Assembly (NCBI RefSeq): GCF_964019515.1
Contig: NZ_OZ026452.1
Coordinates: 434,001-498,000 of the forward strand
Reading direction: 5' to 3'
DNA length: 64,000 nucleotides
Origin: Serratia symbiotica (Periphyllus acericola)
GTDB taxonomy: Bacteria; Pseudomonadota; Gammaproteobacteria; Enterobacterales; Enterobacteriaceae
Notes under the pieces: generated by a model
What the model saw: only the letters and a program-made list of their open reading frames with translations
Told to the model about the DNA's origin: nothing
Database searches by the model: none
Part shown: in pieces, positions 9,852 through 20,780 of the stretch
Position numbering within the stretch: the stretch's first letter is position 1
Layout: the number at the start of each line of letters is the position of its first letter
Program-made: the position numbers and the translations under genes

Positions 9852-9924
9852 TGGCTAACGCAGCACCTATAGCAGGTAACAAGAGTGGGATTACCACTTT
9901 TTAGTGTTATAGAGTTTTTTATTT

Positions 9925-10485
9925 ATGTTAGACACACAGGTGAACCACCAATATGCGCAGTTAATCGCAATCTTCAAGTGCTTCAGCGAGGAATACAACA
10001 TTCGGCTGGTCAAGGGCAACGATGAGCCTATTTATCTACCTGCCGATAGCCAATGGTCATATCACCGCATCGTATTCGCCCACGGCTTCTACGCCAGCTG
10101 CTTACATGAGATCTCGCACTGGTGTTGGTGTATCGCCGGCGAGGAACGCCGTAAATTGTTGGATTTCGGCTATTGGTACTGCCCGGATGGGCGTGACGCG
10201 CAAACGCAGAGCGAGTTTGAAGCGGTAGAGATCAAGCGACAAGCACTGGAGTGGATGTTCTGCGTGGCGGCAGGCTTCCCATTTAACGTCAGTTGCGACA
10301 ACCTAAACGGTGATTGCGAGCCTGATCGCATCGCGTTCCAACGCAAGGTGCGTGAAAGGGTGTTACGATTGCTGGAGCAGAAAATACCTACAAGAGCCGC
10401 GCGCTTTATTAAGGCATTGCAAGCGTTTTACAATACGCCACCGTTGGTGGCAGAGCATTTTCCCTATCCAGAAAATCTCAACTGA
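9925..10485 (+). CDS. epmC: EpmC, elongation factor P hydroxylase (YfcM)
   Basis: Hydroxylates the beta-lysylated Lys34 of elongation factor P, the last EF-P modification step. It is 186 aa (182 in E. coli). Conserved blocks are DEPIYLPAD, RIVFAHGFYASCLHEISHW (putative metal-binding HExxH), FGYWYCPDGRDAQTQSEFE and FCVAAGFPFNVSCDNL. A 6-bp tandem duplication (TGGTGT twice, 10120-10131) inserts an extra Trp-Cys right after the HEISH motif, giving HWCWCIAG where relatives have HWCIAG. The frame is open but activity may be affected. yfcL follows, as in E. coli. Confidence 0.88.
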   Translation: MLDTQVNHQYAQLIAIFKCFSEEYNIRLVKGNDEPIYLPADSQWSYHRIVFAHGFYASCLHEISHWCWCIAGEERRKLLDFGYWYCPDGRDAQTQSEFEAVEIKRQALEWMFCVAAGFPFNVSCDNLNGDCEPDRIAFQRKVRERVLRLLEQKIPTRAARFIKALQAFYNTPPLVAEHFPYPENLN

Positions 10486-10505
10486 CTCTATGTTTAATTG
10501 AAAAT

Positions 10506-10650
10506 ATATCCCTAATAGCTTTCAAGCTGTCGCTAGGCGGCAGGCAAACTAATCCCCAGGTGCCTATTCAGGTCAGTGACTGGGGTGACAAATATGCCGG
10601 GGACTGATTTGAACGCTGCTCACAGCAGCCCCGAACAGGGATCAGCCGAG
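10506..10650 (+). repeat. degenerate dispersed intergenic repeat, copy 1
   Basis: Contains AATCCCCAGG, a short spacer and GTCAGTGACTGGGGTGA, the same core seen inverted at about 59690-59860 and, more decayed, at 50772-50900. The layout (ATATATCCCTAATAG…CCCCAGG…CTGGGGTGA) resembles intergenic palindromic repeats common in Serratia/Yersinia genomes. There is no coding frame. Confidence 0.5.
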
Positions 10651-10710
10651 CCACTGAACACAGACAACCACGCTACGGTTTGAAAGATAAAGGGTATTAG
10701 ACGAAAGGTG

Positions 10711-10990
10711 ATGATCGTAGAATTCGAAGCGCGTATTTTGGCGCTGATTGATGACCAGGTAGAGTATGCCAGCGATGATGAATTGTTTGCCGCTGGCTAC
10801 CTGCGGGGTCATCTGACGCTAGCGGTGGCCGAGGTAGAAGATCAGGGTGAGCACAGCCGAAGCGCTGAAAACACGGGTTGAGAGCAGCCTTAATAAGGCA
10901 ATTACTGCCGGTGAGCTATCGCCGCCGGATCAGATGCTTGTACGCAGCATATGGGAAAATCTGTACCAGGCCGCATTGCCTCCCACCTGA
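10711..10990 (+). pseudogene. yfcL: yfcL, frameshifted
   Basis: The ATG at 10711 opens [16 protein letters not shown] and continues with [25 protein letters not shown], close to E. coli YfcL (92 aa, function unknown). An indel near 10855 shifts the frame, which hits TGA within about 60 codons. The rest ([12 protein letters not shown], then [11 protein letters not shown]) continues in another frame to the TGA at 10990. Total span is 280 bases, not a multiple of three. Position between epmC and mnmC matches E. coli. Confidence 0.8.
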
Positions 10991-11031
10991 GGAGGTATCA
11001 GGGAACTGATTAGCGCGCCCCAAACACCTTG

Positions 11032-12907
11032 CTACACAGCACGTCTTTTCAGCAGTTTTCTTATCCACATCCGATTAGGATGCAGCGCTGTCAGCATCTG
11101 CGCATCACTCGGCAACGGTTCGCCAAACAGTTGCGCTGCCAAAATTTCCGCCGCTAGCGGTGCCGAACACAGCCCACGCGATCCTAGCCCACCGAGCACA
11201 AACAGATTCCGATACACCGGCGCATTGGCGATGATGGCACCGCGCTGACGTTGCTGTTGCAAATTCTGATACTGCGCCAGCGTAGCCTGATAATCCGGCA
11301 TGATACCGATCATCGGCAGATGATCGCGGGTGGCGCTGCGTATGCTACAGCGCGCTTGCCCACCGCTGACGTCTACCTATTGCGGCCAGACCTGCTCTGG
11401 CAGGCAGCGCAGCAAGCGTGTGCGGTTTTCCTGCTGCTCGTCTTCACGGTATGCGGTAGTGGTCACCGCGCTGGTAGCTGGCACCGATGCAATGCTCATG
11501 ATAAGTAACGTTGACCGGGGTCAGATAGCTGTCATAGCACAGCACCTATTTTAACTGGCTAAGCGTCGCTGACGTGGGGATATGCGAAACCTGGCTGCGC
11601 ACCGCATACAGCGGTAACGCCTCGCCCGGGTGCCATCGCGGTGAGTTGGTGACTATTGGCCAGGATCACCGTGGCATGCCGCTGTTTTTCGCCGTTGGCG
11701 AAGCCTATGCGCCAGCCTATTTCTTCACGAAACCGGGCATGAGTGCGATGCTGAAAGTGGCAAATCAGCCCTTGCCGCTGCGCCAGTTGTAGCGCGTTGC
11801 GGTTCAACTCAGCTGGGCACAGCCAGCCGCCAAGAGGATAGGTAATGCCGCCAAAGCTGCTATCGATACCGCACAAATCACTTAGTGCAGCGCTATCGAC
11901 CGCCATCGCCAGGGCCGCTGGCCGCTCAAATGCCAGTATTATGTTGGCTATCTTGGCATCATAGGCCAGTTGGCTGACACCGCACCACTGATGATCTAAG
12001 CTAACGCCTTTATGCAGCAAGGCTGCGTATTGACGTCGGGCGAAGGTGAAGGCAGCACTGAAGAAGTTCTCCAGTGCATTGTTGCGTCCATTCAACAGCG
12101 GGTAAAGTTCCCCTTGACGATTGCCGGAAGCCCCTTCAGCTGGGCTGTGCATCCGCGCAGTACAGTGTGACCTTGGCATTGCGCCGCAGCAAGGCCAGCG
12201 CGCTAGCGATGCCGCCACCGATAATACCGATGATATCGCCATTATCCGATGCTGCCCGATGGAACCAAGGCACTGTAGGCTGGGCGTTGTGGGTATCGGC
12301 TGGCAGCTCACCGGCCAGCATTTCGCGTTTCTGACCGAAGCCTTTGCAACGGCTTACCAGAAAACCGGCCTGCTGCAACCCACGGCGCACAAAACCAGCA
12401 GTGGTAAAAGTAGCGAAGCTGCCTTCAGGGCGGGCAAAGCGAGCCATGGCGCTGAATAGTTGCTCAGTCCACATATCGGGATTTTTGGACGGCGCAAAAC
12501 CGTCGAGGAACTAGGCATCGACCTGGTTGTCAATACTGGCATCGACATGCACTAGAAGCGTGTTGATGTCGCCGAACCAGAGATCGAGCGTAATACGTCA
12601 GGCGGCCAACAGCAGACGGTGGCAACCTCGCAGGGGCCATTGGGCGCGTAGCTCTTCGGCATAAGGGGTGAGTTGCGGCCAGCACCTGTACGCTGCTGCC
12701 AGATCAGCCTGCCGCAATGGGAATTTTTCAAAGCTGATAAAGTGCAGGCGCTGAAGCCGGGCATCCGGAAACGCCTTACGAAAATCGGCGAAAGCCAGAC
12801 ACAAGGCTAAAAAGTTAAGCCCTGTGCCAAAGCCGGTTTCCGCCACGATAAACAACGGGCGCGGGTGATTGGCAAAGCGCTGCGGTAGCAGATTGCCGTT
12901 AAGAAAC
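11032..12907 (-). pseudogene. mnmC: mnmC, bifunctional tRNA wobble-uridine modification enzyme, broken
   Basis: MnmC finishes mnm5s2U34 synthesis in tRNAs: an N-terminal methyltransferase and a C-terminal FAD oxidase. Reading 12907 to 11032 in several frames gives [65 protein letters not shown], then FAD-motif [22 protein letters not shown] and C-terminal [20 protein letters not shown]. There are multiple stops and frameshifts. The N-terminal ~45 codons are removed by IS copy C. fabB, the normal neighbour, is not present. Confidence 0.9.
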
Positions 12908-13971
12908 CGCTTTGTTGAATAAATCGGATTTGGAATAAGGAGTCCCGTGAATGGGCATCTTTCAGGCAAGGCGTACACTTTCTGGCATACCGGCTAGCGT
13001 CATCTTGTTTAATACACAGATCATGGCCAGCGCCTCTGCAACTTACCCATCATAATCTCGCAGCAACAGGTGACTACCAAATAGCTGTTTTACTCTGTAC
13101 CTCGCTGTTGCCGCTATCGAACGTCGGTGGTAGCCTGTGATACTTTTCCACCGTGTGTTGTCTCCGGTAAGGCGCTGGTTCGCCACCGCTTGATTTCGCT
13201 CTGCATAGTCTGCCGACCAATCACTGGCTCCGCTGCTGGGCGGTCTTAACGCCTTAAGCTTCTTACGCCTTAACTCATCATCACACACTCGCGTATCCTA
13301 AGCCCGATCCGCCGAGGCGACTTTGATTTTACGGTACCTCTGGCGGATGAGACCTGGGAAGGCTTCGGTATCGGTGACATTGCTCAAGGAAAGGTCAGCA
13401 CAGATGACCTCATGTGTTTCTGTATCTACGGCCAAATGCAATTTTCGCCAGATCCGCCGTTTTTCCTGACCGTATTTTTTTACTTTCCACTCCCCTTCAC
13501 CCAACACGTTGAGCCCGCTAGAGTCGATAACGAGGTGCGCAATTTCACCCGGCGTTGCGGTTTTAAACGGGACATGGCCGGACTTTGCCCGCTTACTGAT
13601 GCAGGTGTCGTCCGGGCAGTTCAACGGCACTTTGATCAGTGTGACAATGGAGTCGCCGAAGCCCTGGAGGGCGCGAAGTGTCAGGCAGAAAATCCGTTTC
13701 AGCATCAATACGCTGGTGATTGCCATATCGGAATAATGTGGTGTGCGACCACGCAGACAAGGTTTTACCTCGCAGTACCAGGCGTGAAGTGCCGTTTCAT
13801 CCACCGAGAAAGTGAGTGAACCCGGAGTGCCACTAGTGATAATGGCGTTGTTGTGAGCCTTCCAGTTGGTGATGTTGAACTTTTGCTGGGCTACGGAATG
13901 TCGCTATTTTGACAGAAGGAGAGTGATCTGATCCGCGTGCCGGCCAAATGTTCGATTTATTCAACAACGCC
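12908..13971 (-). mobile_element. IS5-family (IS903-group) element, copy C
   Basis: About 1064 bp. The 3'-side terminus reads (C)GCTTTGTTGAATAAATCG with the outermost base altered, and the 5'-side terminus GGCGTTGTTGAATAAATCG ends at 13971. It joins the 5' part of broken mnmC to the 3' part of broken acrR, genes far apart in E. coli. No target duplication is visible. It therefore marks a rearrangement junction. Confidence 0.9.
12962..13894 (-). pseudogene. IS903-type transposase, copy C, multiply disabled
   Basis: The GTG start is GTA here. An extra stretch (CACTAGTGGCACTCC region, about 13826-13840) shifts the frame near residue 20. Codon 196 is TAG and residue 259 is Ala, as in the other copies. 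The remaining open pieces are 13298-13804 and 13043-13288. Confidence 0.85.
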
Positions 13972-14450
13972 CGTCGCACGGCGCGTATGCAGGCACTGGC
14001 GGTGATAAACGCAATTATCCTCCATGTACTGATAGCCAGACAAGAAAGATTCAGCACTTTGCGTAAATCCAGCAGGGACGTCATTTCGCCGACAAATCCG
14101 CATTTGTAGAATATAATCCCCATTAATGCTCTTCGGTGACCATTTTCAGCCATGGATGTCAAGATGAAAATCAGAGTTTGTCGGATAACATGCAGTGGAA
14201 TATCTGGATACTTTGCCTGATACTCTGTCTCAAGATCGTCTATTTTCGGCCTGATAGATCTCCAAACTTAATTAAACAGATCTATCTTATGTTTTAAATG
14301 CCAGTAAATTGCGCCATACGTAACTCCGGCAGGAGCGGCAATATCTGTAAGTGACGTTGCAAAAACGCCACGTTCAGAGAATTCTCTCATCGCAACGTCA
14401 AGGATATGCTGCCGGGTTGCCTGTGCTTAATATTTAGTATTTCTTGCTAT
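13972..14450 (-). pseudogene. acrR: acrR, TetR-type repressor of acrAB, broken
   Basis: AcrR represses the acrAB efflux operon and itself. Here the start ATG is ATA (14450-14448) and codon 8 is TAA ([27 protein letters not shown]). The HTH region [21 protein letters not shown] is still recognisable, a second stop follows LFN, and the part MGIIFYKCGFVGEM is followed by scrambled sequence cut by IS copy C. It is divergent from acrA as in E. coli. Loss predicts constitutive acrAB unless other regulators act. Confidence 0.88.
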
Positions 14451-14477
14451 CACGTTGTTATTTATGGTGATTATTTT

Positions 14478-14501
14478 TACATACATTTTCCAACGTATGT
14501 A
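14478..14501. promoter_or_regulatory. AcrR operator in the acrR-acrA intergenic region
   Basis: A 24-bp imperfect palindrome, TACATACATTTT then CCAACGTATGTA, matches from memory the E. coli AcrR operator (TACATACATTT…ATGTATGTA), at the expected distance upstream of acrA. The repressor gene itself is destroyed, so the site is an orphan operator. Alternative binders of the TetR class (EnvR/AcrS-like) could exist elsewhere. Confidence 0.75.
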
Positions 14502-14590
14502 TTATGCCGCCCACATATCATTAATATTGCAATGGGTTTTAAGGTTTGTGATCCATTGATCATTTTGAAATCGGACACTTGAGGTTTTTT

Positions 14591-15769
14591 ATGAACAAAA
14601 ACAGAGGGTCAATGCCTCTGGCGGCAGTTCTGATGCTTTCAGGCAGCTTAGCGCTCACAGCATGTAATGATACGGAAACCCAACAGCAAGGTTTCCAACA
14701 CCCAGTTCCCGAAGTAGGTGTCGTGACATTAAAAGCCGCACCTCTCAATATCACTAGCGATCTTACTGGCCGCACCGCTGCGTATCGTGTCGCTGAAGTT
14801 CGTCCTCAGGTCAGCGGCATCGTCCTGAAACGCAACTTTGTTGAAGGCAGCGATATCAAAGCGGGAACGTCCTTATATCAAATCGATCCCGCCACCTATC
14901 AAGCTGCTTACGATCGCGCCAAGGGCGATCTGGCTAAGGCACAATCCAGTGCTTCTATCGCCAGCGTGACGGTAAACCGCTATAAAACATTGTTGGGTAC
15001 CCGCTACATCAGCAAGCAGGATTATGATACCGCTGTATCACACCTACAGCAGGCAGAAGCGGTAGTAGTCGCCGCGAAAGCCGCTGTAGAAACCGCGCGC
15101 ATTAACTTGGCATACACCAAGGTGACCTCGCCGATCTCCGGTCGCATCGGCAAATCTGCCGTGACTGAAGGGGCGTTAGTAAGCAATGGTCAGACTGCTG
15201 CGCTTGCTACCGTGCAGCAGTTAGATCAGATGTACGTTGACGTTACTCAGTCGAGCAACGATTTTCTTCGTCTGAAACAGGAAATGGTCAGCGGCACTTT
15301 GAAGCAGAAAAACGGTAAGGCTAAAGTGAAACTGCTACTGGAAAACGGCACTGAATACGCACAGGAAGGCACGCTGGAATTCTCTGATATCACCGTTGAT
15401 GAAACCACAGGTTCTATCACTCTTCGTGCCCTGTTTCCTAACCCAAACCAGATACTGATGCCAGGCATGTTCGTACGCGCCCGTTTGGACGAAGGCGTGC
15501 GTAGCAATACGCTGCTAGTACCGCAGCAGGGTGTGACGCGCAATCCGCGGGGTGATGCCACAGCGCTGGTGGTCGGTATGGACGATAAGGTCGAACTGCG
15601 TATGCTGAAAGCGGATAAAGCGATTGGCGACAAGTGGCTGGTTACCGATGGCCTGAAAGCGGGTGATCACGTGATCGTCAGTGGCCTGATGAAAGTGCGC
15701 CCTGGCGCGCAGGTAAAAGTGCAGGAAGAAGTTGACACCCAGCCGCAATCTGAAGCGCAGAAGTCATAA
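14591..15769 (+). CDS. acrA: AcrA periplasmic adaptor of the AcrAB-TolC efflux pump
   Basis: Membrane-fusion lipoprotein (392 aa; 397 in E. coli) that links AcrB to TolC. The lipoprotein signal ends LALTAC, predicting lipidation at Cys25. Lipoyl/beta-barrel and hairpin regions show AEVRPQVSGI, KRNFVEGSDIKAGTSLYQIDPATYQAAYD, AAVETARINLAYTKVTSPISGRIG and the C-terminal VPQQGVTRNPRGDATALVV. The ATG at 14591 is used; the in-frame TTG at 14579 has no family support. The frame is intact, and acrB follows 15 bases downstream. Confidence 0.95.
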   Translation: MNKNRGSMPLAAVLMLSGSLALTACNDTETQQQGFQHPVPEVGVVTLKAAPLNITSDLTGRTAAYRVAEVRPQVSGIVLKRNFVEGSDIKAGTSLYQIDPATYQAAYDRAKGDLAKAQSSASIASVTVNRYKTLLGTRYISKQDYDTAVSHLQQAEAVVVAAKAAVETARINLAYTKVTSPISGRIGKSAVTEGALVSNGQTAALATVQQLDQMYVDVTQSSNDFLRLKQEMVSGTLKQKNGKAKVKLLLENGTEYAQEGTLEFSDITVDETTGSITLRALFPNPNQILMPGMFVRARLDEGVRSNTLLVPQQGVTRNPRGDATALVVGMDDKVELRMLKADKAIGDKWLVTDGLKAGDHVIVSGLMKVRPGAQVKVQEEVDTQPQSEAQKS

Positions 15770-15784
15770 AAAAGGATCGGATAC

Positions 15785-18700
15785 ATGGCCAAGTTCTTTA
15801 TAGATCGCCCGATTTTCGCTTGGGTAATCGCTATCATTATTATGTTGGCAGGGGTGCTTGCAATAATTAAACTGCCGATCGCGCAGTATCCCACTATTGC
15901 ACCACCGGCGGTGAATATTTCCGCCAATTACCCAGGTGCAGACGCCAAAACGGTACAGGACACCCTAACACAGATTATCGAACAGAACATGAACGGTATC
16001 GATAACCTGATGTACATGTCCTCCACCAGTGATTCCTCTGGTAGCGTCACCGTTACGTTGACGTTCGATTCCGGTACCGATCCTGACATCGCACAGGTGC
16101 AGGTTCAGAACAAGCTGTCATTAGCCACGCCGCTATTACCGCAAAAAGTGCAGCAACGTGGGTTGAAAGTGGAAAAATCCAGCAGTAGCTTCCTGATGGT
16201 GGCCGGTTTCGTTTCCGACGATCCAAACATGACTCAGAACGATATTGCGGACTATGTGGCCTCCAACATTAAAGACTCGCTCAGCCGTTCATCTGGTGTG
16301 GGTGAAGTACAACTGTTCGGTGCTCAATACGCGATGCGTATCTGGCTGGATCCGAACAAGCTGAACAACTTCCAACTGACCACCTCGGACGTGACCTCGG
16401 CCATTACTGAGCAGAACAACCAGATCGCTGCTGGGCAACTGGGCGGCATGCCAACTGTGCCGGGTCAACAGCTTAACGCTTCGATCATTGCGCAAACCCG
16501 TCTGACTTCGCCGGAAGAGTTCGGCAAGATCTTGCTCAAGGTGAATATCGACGGTTCTCAAGTACGTCTAACAGACGTGGCGTATATCGAGCGTGGTGCC
16601 GAAGGCTATACAGTGACTGCACGCTATAACGGCATGCCGGCCGCAGGTTTGGGGATTAAACTGGCCACCGGTGCCAACGCCTTGAACACTGCAAAAGGTG
16701 TAAAAGACACATTGGCTAAAATGAAGACGTTCTTCCCGCAAGGGATGAAGGTGGTTTATCCGTACGACACCAGTCCGTTTATTAAGATCTCCATCAACGA
16801 AGTGGTGAAAACGCTGTTTGAAGCGATCGCACTGGTATTCTTGGTGATGTATCTGTTCCTACAAAACTTCCGCGCCGCGTTGATACCGACTATCGCAGTG
16901 CCGGTAGTTCTGCTGGGAACCTTTGCTATCCTCTTGGTATTTGGCTTTTCGATCAACACGTTAACGATGTTCGGTATGGTGATGGCGATCGGCCTGCTAG
17001 TGGATGATGCCATTGTGGTGGTGGAAAACGTCGAGCGCGTCATGTCTCAAGAGGGACTGCCGCCGAAAGAAGCCACGCGCAAATCAATGGGCCAGATCCA
17101 GGGCGCGCTGGTGGGTATCACTTTGGTGCTGTCGGCAGTCTTCGTACCGATGGCGTTCTTCGGCGGTTCAACGGGTGCCATCTACTGTCAGTTTTCAATC
17201 ACCATCGTGGCCGCAATGGGATTGTCGGTGCTGGTCGCGCTGATCCTGACACCAGCGCTATGCGCTACCTTACTAAAGCCGATCCCCAAAGGCGATCATG
17301 GGGTTAAAACCGTTTTCTTCGGTTGGTTTAACAACATGTTCGAAAAGAGCACTAACCACTATAGCGACAGCGTAGGCCGCATTCTGCGCAATACTGGCCG
17401 CTATATGGCGATCTACCTGCTGATCGTAGTGGTCATGGGCCTACTGTTTCTGCGCTTGCCTTCTTCATTCCTGCCGGATGAAGATCAGGGCCTTCTGTTG
17501 ACCATGGTGCAATTGCCTGCCGGTGCCACCGATGCACGTACCACCAAGGTATTGGAAAAAGTCACCGACTACTTCATGACCGAGGAAAAGGACAACGTGG
17601 AATCGGTATTTACCGTAGCAGGCTTCGGCTTCAACGGTAACGGCCAAAACACCGGTCTGTCATTTATCAGCCTGAAAAACTGGGATAAACGTCCAGGGAC
17701 ACATAATAGAGTCGAGGCGATTGCCAAACGCGCCAACGGCGCATTCTCTAAGATTAAAGAAGGTTTAGTGTTCCCGTTCAACCTGCCGGCGATTGTCGAA
17801 CTTGGCACCGCAACCGGTTTTGATTTTGAGTTGATCGATCAGGGGGGCTTAGGCCACGAAAAACTGACCGCAGCGCGTAACCAACTACTGGGTATGGCCG
17901 CTAAATATCCCAATATACTAGTGGGCATGCGCCCTAACGGCCTGGAGGATACACCTCAGTTTAAATTGATCATCGATCAGGAGAAAGCCAAGGCGTTAGG
18001 CGTAAGCATCACCACGATTAACTACACAATGGCTACGGCCTTGGGCGGTTCGTACATTAACGACTTTATCGACCGTGGTCGTGTGAAGAAGGTGTACGTA
18101 CAGGCTGAAGCGCCGTTCCGTATGTTGCCGGAAGACATTAATAAGTGGTTTGTTCGCGGCTCCAGCGGCCAGATGGTTCCGTTCTCTGCCTTCTCTACGG
18201 CGAAATGGGAACACGGCTCACCACGTTTGGAGCGTTATAATGGATTGCCATCAATCGAAATTCTAGGGCAGGCAGCACCGGGCAAGAGTACCGGTGAAGC
18301 GATGCACCTAATTGAAAATTTGGCAGCCAAACTACCAAACGGCATCGGCTACGACTGGACTGGCATGTCCTATCAGGAGCGTCTGTCCGGCAACCAGGCA
18401 CCTGTGCTGTACGCCATCTCGATTCTGGTGGTGTTTCTGTGTCTGGCGGCGTTATATGAAAGCTGGTCGGTTCCTTTCTCGGTCATGTTGGTGCTGCCAT
18501 TGGGGATTATCGGTGCGCTGCTGGCGGCCACTCTGCGCGGCATGAATAACGACGTCTACTTACAAGTGGGGCTGTTGACCACTATCGGCCTATCAGCGAA
18601 AAACGCCATCCTGATCGTTGAGTTCGCCAAAGATATGATGGAGAAAGAAGGTAAAGGTCTGATCGAGGCAACGTTGGAAGCTGTGCGTATGCGTTTGCGT

Positions 18701-18931
18701 CCGATCCTGATGACGTCCATGGCTTTCATCCTTGGGGTACTACCGTTGGTTATTAGCAGTGGTGCTGGCTCCTGTGCTCAGAATGCGGTAGGTACTGGCG
18801 TAATGGGTGGGATGATTACCGCCACCGTGTTGGCGATCTTCTTCGTACCGGTGTTCTTCGTAGTGATTCGTCGGCGCTTTAGCAAGAAAGCTGAAGATCA
18901 ACCACACAACCCGCCAGTTGAGCATCACTGA
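15785..18931 (+). CDS. acrB: AcrB, RND multidrug efflux transporter
   Basis: Proton-driven inner-membrane trimer exporting dyes, detergents, bile salts and antibiotics through TolC. It is 1048 aa (1049 in E. coli), uninterrupted. It begins [20 protein letters not shown] and has the usual 12-TM RND layout. Proton-relay residues are present: Asp407-Asp408 ([13 protein letters not shown]) and Lys939 ([13 protein letters not shown]). Two positions that are normally Arg (AIYRQF) and Gly (GAGSGAQ) are Cys468 and Cys997 here. It forms an operon with acrA. Conserved while its local repressor is lost, so likely expressed. Confidence 0.96.
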   Translation: MAKFFIDRPIFAWVIAIIIMLAGVLAIIKLPIAQYPTIAPPAVNISANYPGADAKTVQDTLTQIIEQNMNGIDNLMYMSSTSDSSGSVTVTLTFDSGTDPDIAQVQVQNKLSLATPLLPQKVQQRGLKVEKSSSSFLMVAGFVSDDPNMTQNDIADYVASNIKDSLSRSSGVGEVQLFGAQYAMRIWLDPNKLNNFQLTTSDVTSAITEQNNQIAAGQLGGMPTVPGQQLNASIIAQTRLTSPEEFGKILLKVNIDGSQVRLTDVAYIERGAEGYTVTARYNGMPAAGLGIKLATGANALNTAKGVKDTLAKMKTFFPQGMKVVYPYDTSPFIKISINEVVKTLFEAIALVFLVMYLFLQNFRAALIPTIAVPVVLLGTFAILLVFGFSINTLTMFGMVMAIGLLVDDAIVVVENVERVMSQEGLPPKEATRKSMGQIQGALVGITLVLSAVFVPMAFFGGSTGAIYCQFSITIVAAMGLSVLVALILTPALCATLLKPIPKGDHGVKTVFFGWFNNMFEKSTNHYSDSVGRILRNTGRYMAIYLLIVVVMGLLFLRLPSSFLPDEDQGLLLTMVQLPAGATDARTTKVLEKVTDYFMTEEKDNVESVFTVAGFGFNGNGQNTGLSFISLKNWDKRPGTHNRVEAIAKRANGAFSKIKEGLVFPFNLPAIVELGTATGFDFELIDQGGLGHEKLTAARNQLLGMAAKYPNILVGMRPNGLEDTPQFKLIIDQEKAKALGVSITTINYTMATALGGSYINDFIDRGRVKKVYVQAEAPFRMLPEDINKWFVRGSSGQMVPFSAFSTAKWEHGSPRLERYNGLPSIEILGQAAPGKSTGEAMHLIENLAAKLPNGIGYDWTGMSYQERLSGNQAPVLYAISILVVFLCLAALYESWSVPFSVMLVLPLGIIGALLAATLRGMNNDVYLQVGLLTTIGLSAKNAILIVEFAKDMMEKEGKGLIEATLEAVRMRLRPILMTSMAFILGVLPLVISSGAGSCAQNAVGTGVMGGMITATVLAIFFVPVFFVVIRRRFSKKAEDQPHNPPVEHH

Positions 18932-19076
18932 TCATTTAGTGAACCTTTAACACAAGAAGATAAAGGGTAACCGAACGGCAAAACTCGCGTTGTGTGATTA
19001 AAATCATGTAATAAGCTGGCGGATATTAACTGAAGCTGTTTTCGACTTAGGATAATAGCTCCTGGAGGCTATTGTG

Positions 19077-20045
19077 GGGTCAGTGGGAGCGGGTCAGCAC
19101 ATCACGCAACCAGATATACGGGGTGTGGCCGTTGAGTTTGACGGTTTCCAACAGATTCAGGATAGCTGCCATCCGTTTTCTGGCAAGCAAAGACCCGGCA
19201 AAGGGTCCGTTCTTCCGGCCTACGGCTACCGGACGGTGGCAGTTTTCCATGCGATTGTTATCTATGGGTTCGCGGCCATCGTCAAGATAATGCAGTAATG
19301 CTGACCAGCGTTTCATGGTATAGTCCAGCGCTTTGCATAACCCGGAGTTGGGGGCCGTCTGCGCTTGTTGCAACAACAGCCATTGATGAAATGCATCCAG
19401 CTAGGGTTTGGCATAGTGCTGCCGCAATTGACGTTTTTTATCCGCTGACCGATGTTTGATTTTGCGCTCAAGCCTGAACAACTCATGGATAGTATCTAGA
19501 GCTAGCTTCGCCACCAGGCTTGGGTTGGCAGTGAACAGCTCAAAGAACGTGCGCCGGGCGTGCGCACGACCCCCGGTTTCAACCACCTGGCCGCTTAGAA
19601 CAATGCCTGGTAACTGGCATCACCGTCCACTACCAGGGTGGCGCGCCAGCCCTGAAGCACATCGCGGGCATACTGACTACTGCGCCCCGGTTGGCAATTA
19701 TAAAGCACTATCGCCCACTCAGCACCTCGTGCGGCGATATAGGGCCACAGATAACCGCGTGGGGTTTTGCCCTTGCCCTGGTCGAAGATATTTTGGTGCT
19801 TTTGGCTCAGATAACAGCGTGACTAGTTGCTGCTTAATATCGGCGGCATCGGCCTCGATATCTTCATCGAACAGCCCGCGCTGTTCCCCCTGGAAGGCTT
19901 CGCTTTTACGCCATAAGCGCCACTGACGGGCATTTTTCATTGCCTCTTCCAGTTGCTGGATATAATACAACCTGTAAGTGTCTGGCTTTGCTGCGTCTGC
20001 GGCTCTTAGTCTACGAATAATATCAACACCAGAGCGCACAGTTCA
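19077..20045 (-). pseudogene. tnpC: IS66 TnpC transposase, broken
   Basis: Pieces in changing frames: N-terminal QWRLWRKSEAFQGEQ and GLFDEDIEADAADIKQQL (19719-20039), a middle part resembling IVLYNCQPGRSSQYARD and LVVDGDASYQ, GGRAHARRTFFELF (19401-19586, with a W/R-type HARR block), and C-terminal LHYLDDGREPIDNNRMEN…RPVAVGRKNGPFAGS (19080-19376). The DNNRMEN…GRKN block holds the last part of the IS66 catalytic domain. Internal deletions make it shorter than the ~500-aa family norm. Confidence 0.75.
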
Positions 20046-20164
20046 TCGGGGTTTTGTGAGGCCAGCACTACATCGATATTCGTGCCCTTTTTTTTATCAG
20101 TACAATAGCATATTATCATTATAAATAAATGTATTAATTAAGATTTTATGTTATTTATAGTTGG

Positions 20165-20480
20165 TTAAATCCAGGCCATCCACCCGCTGCCCGTCGATGC
20201 CTTTCATCAACCCGTAGGCCTGCTCGGTTGACAGCATCCATGCGACATCACCTTGCCTTGGCCAGATAAATTCGCCCTGATGAAGACAGCGAAGACACCA
20301 CCAGCCCCCGTGTTTGTCCCAGCGCAGGGCTTTGATGCGTGAGCGTGCCTTCTTGCAAAAGACAAAAGCGGCTTCCCCTTGCCAGAGTTGGTGCAGGGGG
20401 TCGGTAACGTATTACGTCAGGGTCCCGATACCCTGGCGCATATCGACCGGCTCCCGCGCCAGCCATATGTGCTGCGGCGT
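20165..20480 (-). pseudogene. tnpB: IS66 TnpB accessory protein, frameshifted
   Basis: Frame-corrected translation gives LAREPVDMRQGIGTL, then GEAAFVFCKKARSRIKALRWDKHG and GWWCLRCLHQGEFIWP, the IS66 Orf2 (TnpB) signature. The frame is interrupted near 20400-20410. The C-terminal part ends with LSTEQAYGLMKGIDGQRVDG. Confidence 0.7.
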
Positions 20481-20780
20481 TAACCTAGGGACAAGGCCTG
20501 CATCACGGCCGACAACTGAGCGGTAAGAGAGCTGACAGAACATCCGTTAAGGAGGTTTAGGGTCACCGTGTCGGCGTCGTTATTCCAAGGCATAACCCGG
20601 CGTGCAGTAATATAAGGCTGCGGGAATAGCCGCGGTAGCTTCATCGTGATGATGGTTAAGCCAGTAATAAAAGGTGGCCGGGTTGAAATCATGCTGCCGA
20701 CAAGAGTGCTGTTTAGTTAATCTGCTGTGTTGCTAGGCGTAGAGAGGCTGTTGCCATTCACTGTGAGAATACCGTTCTAC
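20481..20780 (-). pseudogene. tnpA: IS66 TnpA accessory protein, remnant
   Basis: The weak helix-turn-helix-like piece KQHSCRQHDFNPATFYYWL followed by several stops fits the IS66 Orf1 (TnpA) position upstream of tnpB. It is recognised mainly from context. A related ~100-bp stretch recurs at 57422-57525. Confidence 0.5.
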
